Origin: Rhipicephalus microplus
Lineage: Eukaryota > Arthropoda > Arachnida > Ixodida > Ixodidae
Length of the DNA stretch: 64,000 bases
Assembly: GCF_043290135.1 (NCBI RefSeq)
Contig: NC_134705.1
Location: 95,559,239-95,623,238, forward strand
Direction: 5' to 3'
The notes under the pieces were generated by a model. The model was not told the origin of the DNA and did no database searches. It saw nothing but the letters and a program-made list of their open reading frames with translations. The position numbers and the translations under genes are program-made. This document shows positions 1-9,303 of this stretch, piece after piece (positions within the stretch are counted from its first letter, which is position 1; the number at the start of each line of letters is the position of its first letter).

Positions 1-2
1 CA

Positions 3-2399
3 ACCGCCACGTTTTCCGGATACCAGTGGTTGCCCGGCCCCTCGGGAGGACGCGGTATCGCCACCTTGGTCGCTAACAAGATTGCCTGCACAGCGCACAG
101 TCTCAATGTGCCCGAAATTGAGCACGTTATGGTCGAAATTCTCCCTGGAAACATATCACAACAAAGCGTATACATGCTCAATGTATACAGTAGTCCCAGT
201 CACCATAGACAAAGATTCACACGCTTGTTCTAGAAAGCTGTCCGCCTCGCGGGGCCTAACCCGCTAGTGATTGCAGGCGATTTTAACGCTGCGCATAGCG
301 CCTGGGGCTACACGTACGACACACCCAAAGGTAACGAGCTTTGGAAAAGTGCGAATGACATGGGCCTTATTCTCATTACGGACAAGGCCTTCCCCACTCG
401 CACTGGTACGTCCACGCAAAGAGATACTACGCCGGATCTATGCTTCGTCAAGAATATCTCCGACGCCCACTGGTCCAACCTCGCGGTAGATCTCGGTAGT
501 GACCACTTCATATTGGCTGTACACCTCCCCACAGTAAGCAGGAAGACCAAGTCGTACACGTGGGTCGACTGGGACCTCCTTCGTAAGACCCGCGCAGAAC
601 GACCTCCTCCCGATACCCCACCGAGCCTCGAGACGTGGACGGCCCAGCTCAAAGCTGATGTAAACAAGGCAACGAAAACTATCAGCACAGATCTTCCAAC
701 CGAAAAGATCGACAGTCGTCTCGCCCACCTACCAGAGGCCAAACAGTCTCTATTGGCCCGGTGGAAGGGCCAGCGCCTTAATCGGAGGTTACGCAAACGC
801 ATATCTCAGCTGAACAAGACCATGATGGATCACTGCCGCATCCTTTCAAAACAGCAGTGGGACGAAATTTGTAATTCGATTGATGGTCAGGTTCGAAATG
901 GCAAAATCTGGAACTTACTCAAACACCTCCTCAATGAAACCAACACCCGCACAAATCAGCGTCATTCGATCGTGAAGATACTTCATCAGGCTAAACGAAC
1001 AGTGTCACTGGAAGATGTTGTCGAGAACCTCGTGGAAAAATATCTCCCGCTCCCCACGGGCCCTGTGATTTCTCACCCTGATTACTCTGGCAGCGACAAC
1101 ACTAACTTAGACGCCGAGTTCTCTATTGAAGATGTGCGCCGAGCTCTCCATGAGCTCAATGGCCGCTCAGCCCCTGGCCCCGATGGCATCACCAACAAGC
1201 TCCTACGCAACCTGGACGATTCTTCCGTCACTTACCTCACTGACACTATCAACGAGATATGGAAAAAGGGTGAGATACCCGATGCTTGGAAACTAGCTCA
1301 CACGGTTCTCATACCCAAACCGGGAAAGGCGCCGAGCCTAGATAACCTACGCCCCATATCTCTCACGTCGTGCGTGGGCAAAGTGGCTGAGCACGTTGTC
1401 CTCAACAGGGTTGGTCGATACCTCGAAGATAACGACTACATCCCGCACCACATGATTGGCTTCCGACCAGGGTTATCCACTCAAGACGCCATGTTACTCC
1501 TAAAGCATCAAATTCTAGATGGCGGAAACACTCGGGACACTCGTGCAATACTCGGTCTCGATTTAGAAAAGGCCTTCGATACCATAACGCACTCGTCAAT
1601 CTTGAAAGCGATCGCAGCCCGCGGCCTAGGTCATCGATTTTATTACTTTATCCGCTCTTTTCTCACTCGGCGCAGAGCCGTCCTCCGCGTAGGAGACCTA
1701 GTGTCAGAAGAAGTGGAGCTCGGACAGCGGGGCACTCCTCAGGGATCCGTCCTCTCACCCACGCTCTTCAACCTCGTGATGATCGGGCTTTCCGAACGAC
1801 TTTCAAAAATAGACGGGCTAAATCACACTATCTATGCGGATTATGTAACCATATGGTGCTCCACAGGGTCGGATGGCTTCATTGAGTCCGCCCTGCAAGA
1901 GGCTATCGACACCACCGAGTCTTACCTCGACCACACCGGTCTCAGGTGCTCACCTGCGAAGTTGGAGCTGTTGATATATTTGCCCAAACGCCAGGGTGCC
2001 AAGCCCAAAGGGTGGAAACCTCTGGCGGAACGCAATATCACCCTCCACACCAAAGATGGTCGTACTATACCCAGGGTAGACACCATCAAGGTCCTCGGCA
2101 TGATCATCGAGTCCCGCGGAACCAACACCCAAACAGTACACAAGCTCAGGACTAAGACTGAGAATGCCATACGACTCGTACGTAGAGTAGCCAACAGGCA
2201 CCATGGCCTCAAAGAAGACAACCTGCTGCGTCTCGTACACGCGTTTGTTTTGTGCCATTTTACGTACGTTGCCGCTATACACAAGTGGCTACGTGCTGAG
2301 CGCGATCAACTCAATGCGCTTATTCGCAAGGTGGTCAAACGAGCCCTTGGCCTCCCTATCACCACTCCAACGTACAAACTCCTCGAGCTTGGCGTACAT
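3..2399 (+). pseudogene. LINE ORF2, 5' part: endonuclease C-half plus reverse transcriptase
   Basis: The frame is open from position 3. It starts inside an APE-type endonuclease (SGGRGIATLV near 45-75; AGDFNAAHSAWG at about 273-308, the GDFN catalytic block; SDHFIL near 500). The reverse transcriptase follows: SAPGPDGI near 1168, LIPKPGKAPSLDNLRPISL near 1309, GLDLEKAFD (motif A) near 1555, GTPQGSVLSP near 1733, and motif C near 1832. Two lesions are visible. A TAG stop at 231-233 lies in frame between upstream and downstream endonuclease sequence. The catalytic YADD box reads YADY because codon 1842-1844 is TAT. The frame continues across the BEL insertion into 8180-9085. The last codon before the insertion is CAT (2397-2399). 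Confidence 0.85.
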
Positions 2400-2571
2400 T
2401 GTTGGAAATTGTTTGAACCTCCCGCGCGAATAGCGCGCGCACCAAGAGACGGAGAACGACGAGGAAGAGGAAGAGACCAGCCGAAAGAGAACACGCTCTT
2501 TTACCATGGATGCTGGCGTTTGCGTCTCCTTCATTTGGTGCCTTTAAACTCCGAAGCGTGGTTTTCCCACA
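2400..2571 (+). repeat. BEL element 5' LTR
   Basis: 172 bp, TG...CA ends, reads as an exact direct repeat of 8003-8174. It should hold the promoter and the R region. It is open in the same frame as the LINE ORF on both sides, so translations of the surrounding LINE run into LTR-encoded residues such as KLFEPPARIARAPRDG; these are not part of any real protein. Confidence 0.93.
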
Positions 2572-2600
2572 TCGATTTTGGCGCCGACGACCCGGGAATC
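2572..2600 (+). promoter_or_regulatory. BEL primer-binding-site region
   Basis: Directly after the 5' LTR comes a short spacer and then TGGCGCCGACGACCCGGGA (about 2579-2597). This is the expected place and form (TGG start, complementary to a tRNA CCA end) of a minus-strand primer site. I could not match it confidently to one tRNA. Confidence 0.6.
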
Positions 2601-2665
2601 AAGCCTACAACGACCCGAGCCTTTCATTCCTGGTGTGGGTGAGCTGCGCTGCGAGCTAGACCGAC

Positions 2666-5600
2666 ATGGAGCGAGCGAAGAGCAAGCGGGCCTCGCGGCG
2701 ATCGATGAACACGAGAATCATCAACGAGGTCAACCAGGTGCTCCAGTCCAATGAGTTCGAGCTTTCTGGACTTCGAATGCTGCACGGCCGCCTACGCGCC
2801 AGCAACGTGGAACTTAAAGCCTTGAACAACGAGGTTGAAACCCTGATCACTGACGACCTGGCGGCAGACGACTATGAGGTGGTCATGCAATACGATGACG
2901 CCGCTAACAGTACTCTGGCGTTGCTCGAGCACCACATTGAAGTTCTGAAGACTTCTGCTACGCCGGCGTCGTCTACAACTCCAGCCATGGGCGCAAGGAC
3001 CTGTGAGGGTGCACCGAGCGAGCATGAACGACTTCCACAACGTGAGTTCGGCGCACGACTTCCCAAGCTGGAGCTTCTTCGTTTCGATGGAAACGTGATC
3101 AAGTGGCAACCCTTTTGGGATATGTTCCTGCACTCCGTGCACGAGAACCCAAGGCTGTCCAACACAGACCGGTTTCACTACTTGGCCTCACTTCTAGATG
3201 GACCTGCAGCTCAGGCCGTCGCCGGTATTCAGGTGACAGATTCTTGTTACGATGACGCGCTGGAAATTTTGAAACGTCGGTTTGGAAACAAGAAAGTCAT
3301 TGAGCAGAAGTACTTAGGAAATTTGCGCACGCTCAAACCAGTGAAATTAGCGAGTGATGTCACTGCTCTGCGCAAGCTTTTCGACACAGTTCAACTAAAC
3401 AGGAGGGGACTGCGTAGTCTTGGAATCACGGAGTCATCCTACGCGGCTATGCTGAATGAAGTTCTGCTCAAAGTCATACCAGCTGACATTGTCGTAGAAT
3501 ACTTCAAAAAAGAAAGTATGGAGAACACGACGGAAACGAGCCAGGCTTCATCTGATCAGGAACTTGAGCAGCTGATGAAATTTCTCCGCATCGAAGTTGA
3601 ATGTCGAGAAAAGAGTTCTTTAGTGAACAATTTGCCAACGACATCGAACAACAGCGTACCTGTATTAAATAGATCATTCAAGAAGCAGTCCGCGACTCCT
3701 ACAGCATCCGTTCTTCAAAACAAGACACTATCTTCCCCCTCGTCCTGTTTTTTCTGCGCTGCTACCGATCACAAGACAGAGGACTGCACGAGTGACATGA
3801 CTCTGGCTGAGAAGCGCAACAAACTTGTAACAGACGGTCGATGCTTCCGGTGCACGTCAAAAGGACATCTGGTCCGCAATTGCCGGCGGAGAGTGCACTG
3901 CCAAGCATGCAAGCGCAGACACGCCTCCTCGATGTGCAATGCTAGTAGTTCTGAAACACCATCAGTGACTAATGCTCAGAAGAAACCGAATGCTACGGTG
4001 CAAGTTTCCACTCAGAGAGCTTCAGTTCCCCGACTCATCAATGATGTTCTTCTCCAGACTTTTCGAGCTTGGGTAACGACTTCATCTCATTGTTGCTATA
4101 TACGCGGTGTTCTCGACAACGGAAGCCAGCGAACGTTCGTCACTGAGAGCGTCGCTTCCAAGCTAAGTCTACCTGCTGTTGCCGAGACCGAACTCGCCAT
4201 CAGTGCGTTTGGTAGAGCGAGCGACCCAACCCAACGATTCAAAATGGTCAAGATCACGCTCCGCAGTCAGCACGACGACCTAACCATTGACATTGAGGCC
4301 ATAGTGGTGCCCTTTATTTGCGAGGAGATGATTGAAGCACCAAGGCAGAGTCGTCTTCTTCAAGCCATCGCAGCGGAGGGGAAACATCTGGCTGACGCAG
4401 TCGTTTACCCGAGTGTAGATTGTGAGCCAGGTGTGAGTGTCCTCATTGGATCGGACCAGCTTTGGAAGTTGATGCCCAACACGAGTGAAGTGAGGTGGGA
4501 TGAAGAAAACCCTGCCTTACTCGCCATTAACACAAAGATGGGCTGGACTCTCCAAGGACCCTTATCTGGTGGTGGAAGCACGAGTAACAAAGCAAGCACC
4601 CAAGTATGTGTTCTTCGAACAGGTTCCCACGAAGACGACCAGATCGCCTTCCCATTACAAAGATTTTGGGACCTCGATGCTATCGGAATTGCCGACACGC
4701 CGACGTCTCAGTGCAACGCAGATATTTTGGAAGAATTCAACAACACTACCAGGCTTCGGAAAGGACGCTATGAAGTTGCGTTGCCATGGAAATCACCTCT
4801 CGTCGACATGGCCGACAATCGCAAAGTAGCCCTTTCGAGGCTCCATGGACTCGTCAAGCGGCTGTCACCAAACGACGAAGCCATGAGAGCCTACGATAAG
4901 GCTATCAGGCAGTATGAGGTGGACGGTCATGCTGAAAAAGTTGAAGATGCCCCTTATTGTACACAGCACCTATACTACATGCCGCATCGAGAGGTAATCC
5001 GCGAAACATCTACGACGACGAGACTTCGCGTAGTCTTCGACGCATCATCGCATGCATCAGGAGCTTGTTCTCTCAACGAACAACTCGAAAAAGGTCCTAA
5101 TCTGAATGCTGACCTTTTCAAGGTTTTGATCCGGTTTCGCCTTTTCGCCATCGGAATTACAGCAGACGTGCAGAAGGCGTTTCTACAAATCAGCATTCGA
5201 GAAGAAGACAGAGATGCTCTTCGTTTCTTGTGGTTTGAAGGGCTACCAATGTCAGGCAGACCACTGCCAAAAATACAAGAAATGCGAATGACCAGAGTTC
5301 CATTCGGCACCTCCGCAAGCCCTTTCCTATTATCTGCAACGTTGAAATACCATTTCGATCACGTTGAACAAATTTACCAAGTAACGGCCGCAAAACTGAA
5401 GGCAAGCTTCTACGTCGATGACCTAGTTTTCGGAGCTTCAACGACAAAAGAAGCGCTACAACTCTTCGAAGAGACGAAGGCCATAATGGAGCTGGCCGGA
5501 ATGAAAATGCAGAAGTGGTCAACAAACTGCGACCTGTTAAGAGAGAAGCTCAAGCAAGCAGGAGAGACGTCAGCTGAGCAGGTCACACAATCTAAGGTTC

Positions 5601-7984
5601 TTGGGCTATCCTGGAACTACACCGACGACACCATTTCGGTGAAAATTGACTCTGTGACGAAAGTCTTAAAAGCGGGACTTTGTACCAAGCGAACTGTGCT
5701 TCAGGCTTCATCACGAATTTTCGACCCCTTGGGACTGCTAGCACCGTTCACCATTCGAGTTAAAATACTTTTTCAGAAGATATGGATGCAAGGACTCGAT
5801 TGGGAAAGCGTTCTCCCCGAGACATTGAAGATCGAGTGGGACAAGTGGACTGTCGAACTTCAAGACCTCAAAGACTTTAGAACCAAGAGGTATCAACTAG
5901 ACAACAGCAGCCCTGATAAAAGCACTCACCAGCTGCATATATTCACGGACGCTAGCCCGTGTGCCTACGGAGTAGTGGCATACATACGAGTGGAAGACAG
6001 TACCGGAGCGGTTCGACTCCAGCAGCTGCTCGCTAAGTCTCGGGTCGCTCCAATCAAGGGTCTCACTTTACCACGCCTGGAACTCGTCGCTGCGGTTCTT
6101 GGAGCTCGACTTCTTAAGCTACTTGTGGATACTTTGCCACACACAAATATAGAATACTTCTGCTGGACCGACTCCCAAGTTTGCTTGAGTTGGATCAAGT
6201 CTACAGCCACCAAGTGGAAGCCCTTCGTTTGTAACAGGGTAATTGAGATCCAAGGGCTCACAGACCCGAGTCGCTGGAGACATTGCTCTGGAAAGACAAA
6301 CCCAGCCGACTTAGTTACAAGAGGGATATCAGCGCATCACCTTTGTACTAGCGATTTATGGTGGCATGGGCCTGACTGGCTATCTGGTACCCAAGAAACG
6401 TGGCCGGCAAGTGAAGCTGGTCCTCATGAGTCAACGGATGAACTATGTAGATCAAACGACGAAGACACAACAGTTTTGGCTTGTCAATGCTCGCAAGCAG
6501 AGCCACTTTTCGAGCTCGACAAGTACAGCAGCTGGATACGAGTTGTTAGAATCACAGCTTGGATTCGAAGATTTATTCACAATTGTCGAGTGCACACCAG
6601 TCGTCGTCTGATGGGCCCACTCACTGCCCCTGAGATAAAAGAAGGCGAGTTTACATGGATGAAGAATGCACAAGCGGAAGCCTTTAGTATAGAACTCGCC
6701 TCATTGTTAAAAAACCAACCATTAGCTAAGGCATCCCGAATTCGTAATCTGCATCCATTCCTGGACAATGATGGGATTTTAAGAATCAAGACCCGGCTTG
6801 ACAACGTAAAAACATCAGAATACGTGAGGTGCCCGATTCTACTACCAGCTGACCACCGCTGCACATACCTCATCATCGACCGCACGCACCGGCGCCTGCT
6901 GCACAGTGGTGTAAACGATACCCTTTCAGAGCTACGCGAGTGTTTTTGGGTGATTAAGGGCCGCCAGTGTGTGAAAAAAGTGCTCTCTAGGTGCAAAGTG
7001 TGTGCTAGATTCAAGCTCCAACCTGCAACAGCCCCTACCGCACCACTGCCGACCGACAGGGTTAAGAGATCACACCCTTTTCAAGTTGTGGGTGTTGACT
7101 TTGCTGGTCCCGTTTTTGTGAAAGGAACCAGTCCCGTGAAGGCCTATATCGTTATTTTTACGTGTGCCGTCGTTCGGGCGATCCATTTGGAGTTGTGCTC
7201 CGATATGACGGCGGGGTCATTTTTAATGGCTTTCCGTCGGTTTGTGTCGCGACGCGGCTTGCCTAGTGTTATTTATTCCGACAATGCTCTAGCTTTTCAT
7301 GCTGCCAGTCGCGACTTAAAAGTGATGTACAGAGCTTTGAGAGACTTCCAAGTACAGGACTTTTGCTCTAATAACCACATTACCTGGAAATTCATTGCAG
7401 AACGTAGTCCTTGGTGGGGTGGATTTTGGGAGAGGATGATTCGCACTGTTAAAAGCTGCCTACGGAAAATTCTAGGGAAAGGTTGCTTTGATTTCGAGCA
7501 GCTTGTGACCATTCTTGCCGAAGTAGAAAATGTAGTGAATTCTAGGCCATTAACGTACCTCTCCGCTGACGCTACCGATCCAGCTGTACTTACACCTTCG
7601 CACTTTCTAACCGGTAGGAAGTCTACTACACTGCCTAGTGCTAATACTGCTGAAACGTCGGGAACTCGCTCCGATACTTTAAAGCATTGGAAGTACAGGC
7701 AGCAAATAGTGGCTGATTTTTGGAAGCGTTGGTATAAAGACTACCTCTTGTGCTTGAGGAGTGCACACATTAGGCGAGTACAGCCTTGCAACCAGCTTAA
7801 GGTTAACGATGTAGTCGTCATTAAGGAAGACAAGGTGCCCATAACTTTTTGGAAAGTTGGTAGAGTTACTGACGTGTACTTATCAAGTGATAATCACGTT
7901 AGAGCCTGCAAGATTGTCTTGGCAGGAGGTACGGAAGTTACGAGGCCAGTACAACTTTTATGCCCGTTGGAGCTGGGCGATTGA
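2666..7984 (+). CDS. gag-pol: BEL/Pao Gag-Pol polyprotein, 1,772 aa, uninterrupted
   Basis: One frame codes for all retrotransposon functions. The N-terminal gag (residues 1 to about 330) includes a DUF1759-type block (LPKLELLRFDGNVIKWQPFW from about 130). Cys/His knuckles lie at about 360-430 (CFFCAATDHKTEDC, CFRCTSKGHLVRNC, CQACKRRHASSMC). The aspartic protease (DUF1758 type) has VLDNGSQRTF, with the catalytic Asp at residue 484. RT carries RLRVVFDASS, VPFGTSASPF and YVDDLVFG (residue 916). RNase H starts at HIFTDASP (Asp 1095). The integrase has an HHCC zinc finger (about 1410-1455), a DDE core at Asp1478, Asp1539 and Glu1589, and a C-terminal DUF5641-like region (HWKYRQQIVADFWKRWY). The ATG at 2666 is the first after the LTR and primer site. 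The DNG triad, instead of the usual D-S/T-G, is a family variant or a defect; I cannot tell which. It is predicted to form cytoplasmic virus-like particles and integrate cDNA. Confidence 0.93.
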   Translation: MERAKSKRASRRSMNTRIINEVNQVLQSNEFELSGLRMLHGRLRASNVELKALNNEVETLITDDLAADDYEVVMQYDDAANSTLALLEHHIEVLKTSATPASSTTPAMGARTCEGAPSEHERLPQREFGARLPKLELLRFDGNVIKWQPFWDMFLHSVHENPRLSNTDRFHYLASLLDGPAAQAVAGIQVTDSCYDDALEILKRRFGNKKVIEQKYLGNLRTLKPVKLASDVTALRKLFDTVQLNRRGLRSLGITESSYAAMLNEVLLKVIPADIVVEYFKKESMENTTETSQASSDQELEQLMKFLRIEVECREKSSLVNNLPTTSNNSVPVLNRSFKKQSATPTASVLQNKTLSSPSSCFFCAATDHKTEDCTSDMTLAEKRNKLVTDGRCFRCTSKGHLVRNCRRRVHCQACKRRHASSMCNASSSETPSVTNAQKKPNATVQVSTQRASVPRLINDVLLQTFRAWVTTSSHCCYIRGVLDNGSQRTFVTESVASKLSLPAVAETELAISAFGRASDPTQRFKMVKITLRSQHDDLTIDIEAIVVPFICEEMIEAPRQSRLLQAIAAEGKHLADAVVYPSVDCEPGVSVLIGSDQLWKLMPNTSEVRWDEENPALLAINTKMGWTLQGPLSGGGSTSNKASTQVCVLRTGSHEDDQIAFPLQRFWDLDAIGIADTPTSQCNADILEEFNNTTRLRKGRYEVALPWKSPLVDMADNRKVALSRLHGLVKRLSPNDEAMRAYDKAIRQYEVDGHAEKVEDAPYCTQHLYYMPHREVIRETSTTTRLRVVFDASSHASGACSLNEQLEKGPNLNADLFKVLIRFRLFAIGITADVQKAFLQISIREEDRDALRFLWFEGLPMSGRPLPKIQEMRMTRVPFGTSASPFLLSATLKYHFDHVEQIYQVTAAKLKASFYVDDLVFGASTTKEALQLFEETKAIMELAGMKMQKWSTNCDLLREKLKQAGETSAEQVTQSKVLGLSWNYTDDTISVKIDSVTKVLKAGLCTKRTVLQASSRIFDPLGLLAPFTIRVKILFQKIWMQGLDWESVLPETLKIEWDKWTVELQDLKDFRTKRYQLDNSSPDKSTHQLHIFTDASPCAYGVVAYIRVEDSTGAVRLQQLLAKSRVAPIKGLTLPRLELVAAVLGARLLKLLVDTLPHTNIEYFCWTDSQVCLSWIKSTATKWKPFVCNRVIEIQGLTDPSRWRHCSGKTNPADLVTRGISAHHLCTSDLWWHGPDWLSGTQETWPASEAGPHESTDELCRSNDEDTTVLACQCSQAEPLFELDKYSSWIRVVRITAWIRRFIHNCRVHTSRRLMGPLTAPEIKEGEFTWMKNAQAEAFSIELASLLKNQPLAKASRIRNLHPFLDNDGILRIKTRLDNVKTSEYVRCPILLPADHRCTYLIIDRTHRRLLHSGVNDTLSELRECFWVIKGRQCVKKVLSRCKVCARFKLQPATAPTAPLPTDRVKRSHPFQVVGVDFAGPVFVKGTSPVKAYIVIFTCAVVRAIHLELCSDMTAGSFLMAFRRFVSRRGLPSVIYSDNALAFHAASRDLKVMYRALRDFQVQDFCSNNHITWKFIAERSPWWGGFWERMIRTVKSCLRKILGKGCFDFEQLVTILAEVENVVNSRPLTYLSADATDPAVLTPSHFLTGRKSTTLPSANTAETSGTRSDTLKHWKYRQQIVADFWKRWYKDYLLCLRSAHIRRVQPCNQLKVNDVVVIKEDKVPITFWKVGRVTDVYLSSDNHVRACKIVLAGGTEVTRPVQLLCPLELGD

Positions 7985-8002
7985 ACTTTCGGGCGCGGAG
8001 GA
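7985..8002 (+). promoter_or_regulatory. BEL polypurine tract
   Basis: A purine-rich stretch (GGGCGCGGAGGA, 7991-8002) abuts the 3' LTR, the usual position of the plus-strand primer. The gag-pol stop codon TGA lies at 7982-7984. Confidence 0.6.
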
Positions 8003-8174
8003 TGTTGGAAATTGTTTGAACCTCCCGCGCGAATAGCGCGCGCACCAAGAGACGGAGAACGACGAGGAAGAGGAAGAGACCAGCCGAAAGAGAACACGCT
8101 CTTTTACCATGGATGCTGGCGTTTGCGTCTCCTTCATTTGGTGCCTTTAAACTCCGAAGCGTGGTTTTCCCACA
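8003..8174 (+). repeat. BEL element 3' LTR
   Basis: 172 bp, read as identical to the 5' LTR at 2400-2571. It is followed by the second TACAT and then LINE sequence in frame. The reading frame through this LTR joins the LINE RNase H part, so an ATG at 8012 looks like a gene start but is an artefact of the nesting. Confidence 0.93.
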
Positions 8175-8179
8175 TACAT

Positions 8180-9085
8180 AACACGCTAGAAGAGATCACC
8201 GAAGCTCAGGAACGTGTGCAATTGACCCGACTCACTACAACCAAGGCGGGCCGCCATATTCTGCGCGAGCTCCGCTTCTTCTCCTCGAGGGCCAGGGACC
8301 CCCCAGAGTTGACTTTAATTCCCCGTGAAATCCGCGACCTTATTACGATCGCTCCCATACCACGAAATGTACACCCCGAATACAACAGAGGCAGGCGCCT
8401 TACGCGGGCGACCGCCATTCTCAAGCGCATAGACATGGAAGCAGACAACGTCTCGTTCGTGGACGCCGCTGCCTATCGCAACAACCAAGCCTTCGCCGCG
8501 GTCGCGGTGTCATCCACGCAGCAGACTCTTAACTCAGTCACAATCCTCACCCGAAAGCCCGAAGTAGCGGAGCAAGTAGCTATAGCTATAGCTATGCTCG
8601 ACAGCAAACGGGAATTCATCTACAGCGACTCCTGGCCGGCCATCAAAGCCTTCAAACGCGGAGTCATCTCCGACCAGGCGTTACGTATCCTGCGCAATGC
8701 GGACCCGAGCGCCCTGAAGCACCACACTGTCATCTGGTTCCCCGCCCATCTCGGCCAGGTGCCGGGTGCCCTATCCAACCTCAACGAGATCGCCCATGAT
8801 GCAGCGCGCGCACTTACCGACCGCACTGCCACAGGGCAACCTCATCTTGCTGGGTTAGATACCAATCGGGATGCACCAATTACGTACAATGAAATTACAA
8901 AGCACTTTTACTTAGAACGCCGCATTTTTCCACCCCCACATCCGAAACTTAACCGACCGCAGGCATTAACCCTACGCCTATTACAGACACACACGTACCC
9001 AAACCTTGCCACGCTTCACGTTTATTATCCCGATGCATACCCCAGCGACACATGCCCATCATGTGGACACACAGCGACACTCTAA
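8180..9085 (+). pseudogene. LINE ORF2, 3' part: RNase H and C-terminal Cys/His region
   Basis: This continues, without frame change, the ORF that stops at 2399 when the BEL element and one TACAT copy are removed; the joined text reads LLELGVHNTLEEITEAQ. It holds an RNase H-like domain: SFVDAAAY (first Asp) near 8456, FIYSDSWPAIKAF near 8617, VIWFPAHLGQ near 8730 and NEIAHDAARAL near 8793. A C-terminal Cys-rich box follows (DTCPSCGH near 9050), and the ORF ends at TAA 9083-9085. RNase H removes the RNA strand during target-primed reverse transcription in this superclade. The domain looks intact, but the gene is dead because of the lesions in its first part. Nearby ATG codons upstream lie in the LTR and are not real starts. 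Confidence 0.85.
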
Positions 9086-9303
9086 CACATGCTCTGGGAG
9101 TGTAGAACAAATCCTCCCGACTCTACCTCAAGCAAGTGGGAGAGGTCCCTCAGGAGCTCACTTCTCGCCGACCAGCGATGGGCCGTCCAGCAGGCCCACG
9201 AAGCGGCCGCCAGGTACTCCCTGTCGGTCCCTACGTGGGAGACGCCCGCTACGCGCTAAGCGCGTCCTGCAGGACCGAAATAAAGTTTTTTCATTCCATT
9301 CCA

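Larger units (their letters stand above)
2400..8174 (+). mobile_element. BEL/Pao LTR retrotransposon, apparently intact
   Basis: A 5,775-bp element bounded by two 172-bp direct LTRs that start TGTTGG and end CCCACA. It is flanked by a perfect 5-bp target duplication, TACAT (2395-2399 and 8175-8179). Order: LTR, primer-binding-site region with TGGCGCC, leader, one gag-pol ORF, purine-rich tract, LTR. It is inserted in the LINE ORF in the same orientation. I see no difference between the two LTRs over their whole length, which means a very recent insertion. No env-like frame follows pol. It is the only full-length element in the window with an uninterrupted coding region. Confidence 0.93.
1..9303 (+). 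mobile_element. I-like LINE (APE endonuclease, RT, RNase H), 5' end outside window, split by BEL element
   Basis: Non-LTR retrotransposon that enters from the left edge, so its 5' end is not seen. It codes for endonuclease, reverse transcriptase and RNase H in that order, then a short 3' UTR with AATAAA and a T-run followed by three ATTCC-type repeats (about 9279-9303). The element is interrupted at 2400-8179 by a BEL retrotransposon plus one copy of the target duplication. Removing that block restores one continuous frame. The domain order and RNase H point to the I superclade (family knowledge); the exact clade needs a tree. The copy is dead: one TAG stop and a damaged RT catalytic motif. 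Confidence 0.85.

Noticed and set aside
308..802. 164-codon minus-strand frame opposite the LINE endonuclease
   Set aside because: Shadow of the plus-strand ORF; no domain, while the plus strand shows clear endonuclease motifs.
1922..2284. Minus-strand 110-120-codon frames opposite the LINE RT
   Set aside because: Shadow frames of a recognised RT region.
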